The notes below the pieces were generated by a model that did not search any database, had not been told where the DNA came from, and worked only from the letters and a program-made list of their open reading frames with translations. From contig JASLXP010000427.1 in assembly GCA_030740295.1 (NCBI GenBank), positions 1-12,446 of the forward strand: a DNA stretch of 12,446 nt, written 5' to 3'. Position numbers and translations under genes: made by a program. Within the stretch, counting starts at the first letter, position 1. Each line of letters opens with the position of its first letter. This document shows positions 5,800-12,446 of this stretch, piece by piece. This stretch comes from Planctomycetota bacterium (GTDB lineage: Bacteria > Planctomycetota > PUPC01 > JACPCR01).

Positions 5800-7089
5800 T
5801 TAACGACAATTATCGAAAGGTCGAATAAGATTGAGCGCTTCACGATCAAGCTTCAATCCAAATCCTGGAGTCGTGGGAAGTTCTATAAACCCGTTAACAG
5901 GCAGTGGTTCATTTTTGAACATTGTGCCAAAATTTGGTTCGATTTTATCGGCCTGCTCACTCATCATCATAAATTCAGCCAGATGAATATTATCAAAGGC
6001 CATTGCCATATAATATCCGTAAACACCGCACCCATGAGGAACTAAGGCAACGGATTGCGCGTCTGCAAGTGCCGCAATTTTAATAAATTCTGTAGGCCCC
6101 CCCATCCACATCACATCCGGTTGCAACAAATTTACGCCCGTCTCAATAAGTTGCTGATAGCCATACCGTGTATACTCATGTTCGCCTGTTGCGAAATATG
6201 CACTACAGCCCATCCCCTGTAGTTTTTTTGCCAATTTGGAATGACCGACATAATCGTCAGGCATCAATGCCTCTTCCATCCAGGTCAAATTGCAGGGGTC
6301 CAATTTTTTTGCAAGATTTGCCGCATACTCCACATCAAGAGCCATATAGCAGTCCAGCATCAAGGGAAAATCAGGGCCTACTTTCTCACGCCAATTTTTA
6401 ACAAATTCAACATTGCGCTTCATGCCACTTGGGCCTTCACTTGGTCCATAAGGCAATGGAATTTTTGCTCCGTGAAAACCCATTTCCTTGGCAATGTCGG
6501 GGCGCGAGCCCGTTGCGTAAACTGGTACGCGTTGCTTTGTTCTACCGCCCATCAGATTATAAACTGGTTCATTTACTGACTTGCCGTAAAGATCCCACAA
6601 CGCCAGATCGATTGCACTGATCGCATGCACAGTAAGTCCCTTACGGCTGTAGTGTATAGAAGCGCGCCACATCAGATCCCATATATGAGTACGATCACGA
6701 ACACTCTGCCCCTCAACAAACATCGCGAGATGCTTCTCAATGAGGAAAGCTGCTGCTTCTCCACCAGTACTAACACCGATACCAATAAGCCCATTGTCAT
6801 CTTCTACTTCAACGATGACTGTCGGGATTTTTGCCACACCCCAGGATTTTCGGGACCCGGCATATTCTGGAAATCGTGACATTGGGTTAGCTATCGGTGG
6901 GTGACTGGTTCTATGATCCCATTCACCATTTGCGTCTGTATGACCCATAATCCAATGTGAATTGTCAGTGTCATGAACATCACTGGCACCATATTCATTA
7001 GCGCGAGAAACATAGGCACGGACTTCTTTAATCTTGGCAAGACCCGGTGTTGGTATAACTTCCTCGGTGGGCGTTAAGAATAATGACAT
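5800..7089 (-). CDS. rhmD: L-rhamnonate dehydratase (enolase superfamily)
   Basis: This complete 429-residue protein has an AGGAT ribosome binding site 6 bases upstream of the ATG at 7089. It should dehydrate L-rhamnonate to 2-keto-3-deoxy-L-rhamnonate, a Mg-dependent step of non-phosphorylative L-rhamnose catabolism. It resembles Escherichia coli RhmD along its whole length as I remember that sequence: ATGSRPDIAKEMGFHGAK (192-209) matches the diagnostic ATGxRPDLAKEMGF block. Expected metal ligands are present as Asp246 (LMLDC), Glu272 (WMEEAL) and Glu303 (TGEH). The Asp325 (QPDV) and His352 (VPHG) dyad is also present, all at a near-constant offset from the E. coli residues. His45 (NSHW) fits the N-terminal substrate-binding histidine. 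An extra acidic/His-rich insertion (about 50-66) follows it. GC in hand-counted lines is about 38-48%, against about 57-72% in the giant gene upstream. The isomerase follows 26 bases downstream. Confidence 0.85.
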   Translation of the reverse strand: MSLFLTPTEEVIPTPGLAKIKEVRAYVSRANEYGASDVHDTDNSHWIMGHTDANGEWDHRTSHPPIANPMSRFPEYAGSRKSWGVAKIPTVIVEVEDDNGLIGIGVSTGGEAAAFLIEKHLAMFVEGQSVRDRTHIWDLMWRASIHYSRKGLTVHAISAIDLALWDLYGKSVNEPVYNLMGGRTKQRVPVYATGSRPDIAKEMGFHGAKIPLPYGPSEGPSGMKRNVEFVKNWREKVGPDFPLMLDCYMALDVEYAANLAKKLDPCNLTWMEEALMPDDYVGHSKLAKKLQGMGCSAYFATGEHEYTRYGYQQLIETGVNLLQPDVMWMGGPTEFIKIAALADAQSVALVPHGCGVYGYYMAMAFDNIHLAEFMMMSEQADKIEPNFGTMFKNEPLPVNGFIELPTTPGFGLKLDREALNLIRPFDNCR

Positions 7090-7309
7090 TTAAGTATCCT
7101 GTGACTGAAACGATTTACTCGGCTTATAATTAGTATTTCTAGAGGGTCTGTCGGCCAGAATCCCCTATTTATTTAAGAGCACTCTGGCTGATTACCATTC
7201 CCTAACTCGAAAAGCCTCATTGGGACAAGGTTTCTTGAATCGTTGCCGTAGCTCAGAGCCCAAGCCCGTTACTTTCTAAAGTCAATAACCAAGGTCTGGC
7301 CCTATTAGT
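7090..7309. promoter_or_regulatory. Leader of rhmD with a spaced inverted repeat
   Basis: TCGGCCAGA (7151-7159) and TCTGGCTGA (7183-7191) are inverted copies with one wobble mismatch, separated by 23 bases that are AT-rich in the middle. They lie about 60-100 bases upstream of the rhmD start. A TATAAG-like box on the minus strand (plus 7123-7128) is a possible -10 element, but the spacing to the nearest -35-like CCGACA is not ideal. The repeat could be a repressor operator or a transcript stem. The rest of the stretch shows nothing recognisable. Confidence 0.3.
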
Positions 7310-7891
7310 CTACTTTAACGGTTCGTAGCTGGACAGACTCCCGCCGGAGACTTTGCGCTGACATTGCAGCTCACTAAACGGATCTATTATCGACTGAATA
7401 GTAGCGGTTAGTGCCGTATCCATCCGGATTGTCCGCGGATTCATACTGCCATGATACCGAAGAACATGGGCCTGCTGCGGCGCGTTTCCGACATGGGGAA
7501 GGCCTCCGTCTGCCCGGCCATGTTTCTTCCAGCCAGCTTCACGGATAAATATCGCGGAACTCTCGCATCGAAACCTGTATGTGTCATCCGGCAGAGATTC
7601 CTTCGGCTTCTCGTTGGTGTAGGGGATGGGATTTTCTCCACTGAATAAAATCTCAGTTAAAATGCCCGTGATTGCAGGATGGTCGAGCAAGCGTTGAAGC
7701 TCGCCGGAGTAATTGTCCTTGGCCCCCGCGTATGCTTCTGCCCTCATAACCTCGGTTTCGGACTCGCTGAGCACCGAAGGCAAGACCAACCAGCCACGAA
7801 TGTCGAAGATGAAGAGCTGCTCGGGAGTCATGGGAACCGGCGCCTCCTGCCATGGAGTCCCTTCTTTATTTGCATCTGTTGTCGTTGTCAT
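7310..7891 (-). pseudogene. N-terminal half of a PhyH-family dioxygenase with an unrelated tail
   Basis: The frame starts at ATG 7891 with GGAGGA 6 bases upstream and reads 193 residues. Residues about 18-140 look like the start of a phytanoyl-CoA dioxygenase-like protein: PEQLFIFDIRGWLVLPSVLS, then YSGELQRLLDHPAITGIL, then YRFRCESSAIF and GLPHVGNAPQQAHVLRYHGS. The usual continuation (sugar- or lipid-binding strands, the acidic loop, the second iron histidine and the 2-oxoglutarate arginine) is missing. Instead about 45 residues of unfamiliar sequence run from NPRTIRMD to the stop at 7310. That DNA contains CTCC/GGAG hairpin-like text and looks like a spacer repeat rather than a conserved domain. 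Family members are usually 260-310 residues, so this is probably truncated and inactive. It follows the giant gene by 139 bases and could be co-transcribed. It could still express a stable short protein, as the start signals are intact. Confidence 0.7.
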
Positions 7892-7897
7892 CACCCG

Positions 7898-7903
7898 TCC
7901 TCC
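7898..7903 (-). promoter_or_regulatory. Strong ribosome binding site of the truncated PhyH gene
   Basis: GGAGGA on the minus strand lies 6 bases before ATG 7891 and only 3 before the GTG at 7894, which decides the start in favour of 7891. It also shows that the translation start of this truncated gene has not decayed. Confidence 0.6.
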
Positions 7904-8030
7904 ATGTTGCTACTGATAGGAATTTGCTTTTGCCTGAATCACTCACACCAACCTCAATTAACCATTCGCAGTTGCAGCATCAGGCTGCCGCCTTTCGTCC
8001 GTCGTTGCTTCCGTGGCAATCCGAATCTCC

Positions 8031-11000
8031 TTATAGATCCAGATTGAGGTCGTCGGACGAATCGTCTTCCGGTTCTTCCTCATCCACGGAGAAATCGAGT
8101 TTGGTTTCCGGCTCGCCGTTGACGAAGCGAGGGCTCGCGGGCAGGCCCTCACCGATCATTGCGTGCATTTCGCCGATGGTCTTGCCGCTTGGCTTGAGAT
8201 CCCTTTTCGCGGTGATGATCACCTTGCCGAAGATGGTGCCGCCTTCACGACCCCAGATGCTGACGCGCCGTACGCCGCTCTTCTTGATGTCGAGTACAAA
8301 ATGCTTCGAGGGCCAATACCTGTGCAAGGTATTCACGGGCGTTCCACCGCCGACACTGAAACTGATGTCACCCAGAGGCACCAGGTCAAGCCCGACATAG
8401 ACGGAATTGCCTTTCTTATAGTCTACGCCCTGGACATTCCCCATCGTGTAGAGGTAGTACTTCCCAGGTTTGTCGAAGCGGAAGAGGTAATCGACCCTTG
8501 GCAGACAATAGGGCGCGTTCTCAAGCGATGCGGTTGCGCCATCGCCGGGCGAAGTCCACAAGAACCCTTCAGGGGTTTCATCGAGGATGCGCCGGCCAGC
8601 GGTGCGCCACTCTCTGTTTGACTTGAGCGGTGCCGCATGGCCCTTCAGGGGCTTCCAGGTGTGGTGTGGTGTTGATTGGAGGAAGTGGTATTTTCCCGCG
8701 CCACTGGCCAGGTAAGGCATAAGGGGGCTCGCAATGATAAACGTCCCCATATCCGTCTTGCAGCTCTTGGCAGCGGAGGCCGGCAGCGTTGCCCCGCCGG
8801 CTTGCCGCATGTGCAGCCGGTATCTGTATTCTCTGTTCGCCACGAGGCCTTCATCAACATAGACGGGCTCTCTCTGCCATTCGCTGCTGTGTCCGCCGCC
8901 GATGGCCTCGAAGCGATACTCGACCTTCAGGGAAGGATCCAGCAGCACTCCCGCCATCTTGATAGAGGTTCCGGAGATCGCGACCGGGTCATAGGCCCAG
9001 GTCGCCTTGGAGGGAAGGCTGGTCCCCGCCTTCAGCCTCGGTGGCCGGTAGTCGTATTTCTCCACCAACGCCTGAGTCTTGGGATCGGGCTTGAGGTACT
9101 TCGGGTCCAGGGGCGGCGCCTGGTATTGGTCGGGCTTGATTCGCGCCAGCCACTGCATGAGATGGGGGCTGATCTTTCCGCTCACCTCCCACGGCAGTCG
9201 GCCGTCCCAGTTGACCGTGGTATGCCACTTGGCCTGCTGGATGGCGAGAATATTCGGCAGCATATCGGAGTATTCTCGCGGGGCCTTGCACAGTTCCCGG
9301 CGCAGGTCCGTGGCCGCTTCTTGGGCAACCTTCTCCTTGGCGTCGATTTCCTCCAGAGAGAACCCATCATCTTCCTCCTCATCATTCTGCAAGTCCGTGA
9401 GATCCGCATCTAATGCCTCACGCCCCTCCTTGTTCGAGTCCTCCGTGAGTTTCTCAGGGTCATAGTAGTCCACCAGGCCTTGGACCAGGTCTTCTGAGAT
9501 CCGGCGTGAGGAAAGCCTGGGGACCGGCGGGCCGTCCCCGAATTTCTTGAGTACCGCGTGATAGACGCGCACGAAGTCAATGCTGCCTTTGAAGCTGTCA
9601 GTCCCGTCGCGGCGCGCCGCAATGAAGTTTCGCCGTGCCTGTCCACCGGGAAAGAGGTGGGCCGGGCGGAAGGCCGTCTTGCGACTCCCGACCAGCTTTC
9701 CATCCAGGTAGAGGGCCGTGGTCGTGCCGTCGGACTCGACCCGCAACCGAGCCCACTCGCTCTTGGGCAGAGGCTTGCTTGCCACAATGCTGAAGGAATC
9801 TTGCCTGCTCCTGACGACCAGCTCCGGCTTCCCGGAACCGCCGGCTGCGAGCAGAACCATGCAGCTCTCTTTGCCCGTGCCGAAATCAAAGAGTACGTCC
9901 GCCGCACCCCCGTCACACTTGATAGCCATGTCGATGGTCGCTTCGCCAAGGTCAACCGCGGCGGAGCCAATCTCTCCGTACTGATTCTCGCCGTTGAAGG
10001 TAAAGGCCCGGCGCTTGCCGTCCACCACAAAGCCCGGCTCGCCGTAGAGTCGGCCGGAGTGGAAGATCATATGATTCCAGTGTGGGCCGCCACAGCCAAT
10101 CGGGGCGATACCATCTTTCCTCTCCTTCCCGCCGCGCGCTTTGTACCAATCCTCCAGCAACACCGTTTCGGGGCGGTCGAAGGCGAAGTTGGCCTCCAGG
10201 GGTTGATCCTCTTTATCGTAGAGCTGCCGCTTCTCAATACCCTCAACCACGGTCACCTTGGGCTCGTTCCGCGGCACCAGGATGTAGCCCTTGCCGTCCG
10301 CACTGGGTTTGACGCGTGGCGGTTCGACCCCCCGGTCGCCCCGCGAGACTCGGGCATAGCCGGTGGGTGAGGTCCCGAAGGCGACGATGGCCCCAGCATT
10401 GACACGGGCGTGCCCCGAGACAGTCGTTCCCTTGCCGAAGACGATCGAGCCCTCTTCGATAATGGCCTGATCCAGGACCTGGGCGTGGTCCAGGACCATC
10501 GAGGCAGGCCCCACATAGGCAGTCGGCGCCACGGTGGCGTTGTTGGCGACCCAGCCGCCGCCGTTGGCGTGGCGTTTCCCCTCGGCATTGGCAAGCAGCC
10601 ACTTCATCTGCTCCTGGCATAGATGTACGATGCGGCGCCAGGTCAAATCCGAGCGTGCATGTTCATCCCGTCCGGCGTTCTCCTTATCGAAGGTAAATGC
10701 CTTGAGCTTGGCGAGGAAGTCACTCTCGTTGTCTTCCGTCTTCTTGATGAGCGCTTCCAGCCGCGTCTTCATTTCGACATAGGTTGGTGAGTCTGACGGA
10801 TGGGGCACGACGAACGACCAGTCATAGTAGTAGTTCATGCCCAGGTTCTGGAAGTCACCCGGCGCAGAGCGCCTGGTGCCGGGACGGCAATCGGTCAGCT
10901 TGACCTCATAGGGATACTTATAGGGGAAGCCTGCTTCATACAGGGCCACTGGCTCTTCATTGACTCTCTTCGCCGCACTGAAGTCGGGCAGGGCCTGGGG

Positions 11001-12446
11001 CGTACCGGCCACGGTCAGCCAAAAACGGACATCCCCCTCCTCGATCGGCATCTCCATGGTTCCCATATTGAAGAGCGGGCTGTAGCGGCACTTACCGCTG
11101 CGATTCACGGCCACGAGGCAGGCACGCCAATCGGCGTAGGTGTCGGGATCGTAGATGCCGCGAAAATCAACGGCGATCTTCGTCGCGCCCTTGTCGGGCA
11201 TCAGGCGAATCATATTGCCGCCGAAGGGCTCGGGGGCGAAGTTCATGGGGCTGCGGTAGAGCCGTTCCTTCAGATCCATCGCCTCCAGGTGGTGATAGCG
11301 GGGATGGTTGTACTTCTTGCGAAGATCATGCTGAAGCTCATAGTCGAACTCCGGCAGACGCGCATAGATCTGACCGATCAGGTCACCCACGCCCTTGATC
11401 CCGTTCTTCCAGATGCCGCGCTCCTGGCCCAGGCGGGCCATGACATAGAGGGGAGTTTCCTCACTGGTAAAGTTCTTTCCCGGCAACCCCGGCAGGGCGG
11501 CGCGAGTCAACAGTGTCGTCGGCATGGCGTAGCCCCAGTTGGGATCATCCGCAATGGTGATATAAGCCAGGCCCGCGGGATACTGTCCATACAGGATGTG
11601 TTTATGTGGCATAATGAGCGGCAGGTGTGCCTTATGCACCGCCGAGGGATCGGCCATCATCTGACAGGCGTCTGAGGAGGTCTCGGCGCCGCCCGGGTAG
11701 AGGATGCCGCCGTTGTACATGCCGTGCCCCCACTCATGGAACAGGCCCCAACTCCAGGGCCCCCCGCCGGCATTGGCCACGTCGCATGCACCGTAACCGC
11801 CACCCGCATAGCCAGGGATAATCTGATCCCCGTCACGAAAGGTTCCGCAGACACCGATCCGATATTTGTAGAGAACCTCCTTGTCCCAATAGGGCATCAA
11901 TGTGCCCGCGTATTCCTGATAGGCCCAGAAGTCCTCCGCACAGCGAAACGTGCCCTGGCGGAAGAGCTCGGTCTTCTCCTTCTGCTTCATATCCACCCAG
12001 GGATTGCTTTTGCCCGGAGGTGCTTGAGAGCCGGAGCCGTACGAGAAGCGAGTTGTTTCAAAACGCATGGTCCCCGGTTCACCGGGCTCAGCGATATTGG
12101 GGAACATCTTGGCTGCCCAGGGGGATACGTTGTAGTAGGCCTTGTAGAGGGTCTTCTTGATGCGGGCCATCTCCTTCTCATAGAGGTCCATGATCAGGGC
12201 TTCGTCCGCTTCAATAAATGAACCACGCGTGAAGCAGCGCTTACTGCCGTCGGGCAGCCGCAGGACCACCGCCGGAATGATCGCCCCCCTGGTCACCCCG
12301 AAGAACTGCTGGTTGATGAGATTCCCGATCCCGCGAAAGCCCAGAAGGTGGGCCTTGAAGGTCTTGGGCTGGCCGACCGGCCAGGGCTGCCGGCCATGGA
12401 ACGCTCCCCAGTCAGGATCGGCCTCGTCGCCGCTTCTCAGGGTCCA
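8031..12446 (-). CDS. Giant multidomain M60-like metalloprotease with beta-helix and LamG domains, 5' end outside window
   Basis: The frame is open to the right edge: 50 residues precede the GTG at 12296, so at least 1,471 residues are visible and the true start lies outside. Numbered from 12296, WGLFHEWGHGM (183-193) carries a HEWGH zinc motif with Glu205 13 residues later, the gluzincin pattern of peptidase M60-like proteins; the Svx/DUF6055 group is an alternative. Residues 583-642 are hexapeptide-type turns (VAPTAY, VGPASM, VLDHAQ, VLDQAI, IEEGSI), a short left-handed beta-helix. Residues about 763-915 form a LamG-like jellyroll (FNGENQYGEIG, ALYLDGKLVG, IDFVRVYH). A charged helical acidic linker follows (about 935-1010), then a Pro-rich spacer. 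About 1265-1365 is a carbohydrate-binding-like module ending IWGREGGTIFGKVIIT. The C-terminus is acidic (EEEPEDDSSDDLNLDL). It probably acts at the surface or outside on glycoprotein. The signal peptide cannot be seen. Confidence 0.8.
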   Translation of the reverse strand, partial: WTLRSGDEADPDWGAFHGRQPWPVGQPKTFKAHLLGFRGIGNLINQQFFGVTRGAIIPAVVLRLPDGSKRCFTRGSFIEADEALIMDLYEKEMARIKKTLYKAYYNVSPWAAKMFPNIAEPGEPGTMRFETTRFSYGSGSQAPPGKSNPWVDMKQKEKTELFRQGTFRCAEDFWAYQEYAGTLMPYWDKEVLYKYRIGVCGTFRDGDQIIPGYAGGGYGACDVANAGGGPWSWGLFHEWGHGMYNGGILYPGGAETSSDACQMMADPSAVHKAHLPLIMPHKHILYGQYPAGLAYITIADDPNWGYAMPTTLLTRAALPGLPGKNFTSEETPLYVMARLGQERGIWKNGIKGVGDLIGQIYARLPEFDYELQHDLRKKYNHPRYHHLEAMDLKERLYRSPMNFAPEPFGGNMIRLMPDKGATKIAVDFRGIYDPDTYADWRACLVAVNRSGKCRYSPLFNMGTMEMPIEEGDVRFWLTVAGTPQALPDFSAAKRVNEEPVALYEAGFPYKYPYEVKLTDCRPGTRRSAPGDFQNLGMNYYYDWSFVVPHPSDSPTYVEMKTRLEALIKKTEDNESDFLAKLKAFTFDKENAGRDEHARSDLTWRRIVHLCQEQMKWLLANAEGKRHANGGGWVANNATVAPTAYVGPASMVLDHAQVLDQAIIEEGSIVFGKGTTVSGHARVNAGAIVAFGTSPTGYARVSRGDRGVEPPRVKPSADGKGYILVPRNEPKVTVVEGIEKRQLYDKEDQPLEANFAFDRPETVLLEDWYKARGGKERKDGIAPIGCGGPHWNHMIFHSGRLYGEPGFVVDGKRRAFTFNGENQYGEIGSAAVDLGEATIDMAIKCDGGAADVLFDFGTGKESCMVLLAAGGSGKPELVVRSRQDSFSIVASKPLPKSEWARLRVESDGTTTALYLDGKLVGSRKTAFRPAHLFPGGQARRNFIAARRDGTDSFKGSIDFVRVYHAVLKKFGDGPPVPRLSSRRISEDLVQGLVDYYDPEKLTEDSNKEGREALDADLTDLQNDEEEDDGFSLEEIDAKEKVAQEAATDLRRELCKAPREYSDMLPNILAIQQAKWHTTVNWDGRLPWEVSGKISPHLMQWLARIKPDQYQAPPLDPKYLKPDPKTQALVEKYDYRPPRLKAGTSLPSKATWAYDPVAISGTSIKMAGVLLDPSLKVEYRFEAIGGGHSSEWQREPVYVDEGLVANREYRYRLHMRQAGGATLPASAAKSCKTDMGTFIIASPLMPYLASGAGKYHFLQSTPHHTWKPLKGHAAPLKSNREWRTAGRRILDETPEGFLWTSPGDGATASLENAPYCLPRVDYLFRFDKPGKYYLYTMGNVQGVDYKKGNSVYVGLDLVPLGDISFSVGGGTPVNTLHRYWPSKHFVLDIKKSGVRRVSIWGREGGTIFGKVIITAKRDLKPSGKTIGEMHAMIGEGLPASPRFVNGEPETKLDFSVDEEEPEDDSSDDLNLDL

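Noticed and set aside
4726..7891. The two PhyH fragments as halves of one gene split by an insertion
   Set aside because: The N-terminal and C-terminal pieces look like different PhyH subtypes and about 80 middle residues are absent, so a single split gene is less likely than two separate relics; not fully excluded.
8676..9413. Plus-strand frame of 245 codons, and a similar one at 10800-11675
   Set aside because: Both lie opposite the GC-rich giant gene, where long antisense frames arise from codon bias; neither translation shows a domain.

Overview
All recognisable genes in this window are on the minus strand, so transcription runs from high to low coordinates. The gene types (secreted BNR_4 protein, two Gfo/Idh/MocA oxidoreductases, phytanoyl-CoA dioxygenase (PhyH) remnants, an enolase-superfamily sugar acid dehydratase, a TIM-barrel sugar isomerase and a giant multidomain metalloprotease-like protein), together with palindrome-rich spacers, suggest an uncultured glycan-degrading bacterium of the Planctomycetota/Verrucomicrobiota/Poribacteria kind. 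That placement is inference from gene content; no marker gene is present.

Layout from right to left: (1) 8031-12446, a >1,470-residue protein, 5' end beyond the window, with an M60-like HEWGH zinc-protease domain, a short left-handed beta-helix, a LamG-like lectin domain, an acidic helical linker, a carbohydrate-binding-like C-terminal domain and an acidic tail. (2) 7310-7891, the N-terminal half of a PhyH-family dioxygenase ending in an unrelated tail. (3) 5800-7089, an intact L-rhamnonate dehydratase (rhmD), followed 26 bases later by (4) a sugar isomerase/epimerase (4953-5773) that is complete except for one missing base in a five-G run. These two genes have clearly lower GC than their surroundings. 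(5) 4726-4986, the C-terminal end of a PhyH gene of apparently different subtype, abutting the isomerase stop codon. (6) 4024-4725, a repeat-rich spacer with an 82-bp direct repeat and a 79-bp tandem duplication. (7) 2857-4023, a Gfo/Idh/MocA protein whose usual Glu-Lys-Pro motif is Thr-Val-Pro. (8) 2544-2827, a large nested inverted repeat with one dyad axis. (9) 1408-2433, a conventional Gfo/Idh/MocA oxidoreductase. (10) 2-1132, a lipoprotein-like BNR_4 protein running off the left edge.

Functionally the window reads as an accessory carbohydrate-utilisation region. A surface or secreted BNR_4 protein (a family that includes lyases acting on rhamnose-rich algal polysaccharide) and the giant protease/lectin would act outside the cell. 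The oxidoreductases, rhmD and the isomerase would process the released sugars inside. The 5.0-7.3 kb segment looks like a low-GC rhamnose-acid cassette placed between broken PhyH genes, i.e. a recombination-prone locus. No tRNA, rRNA, transposase or CRISPR array was seen.
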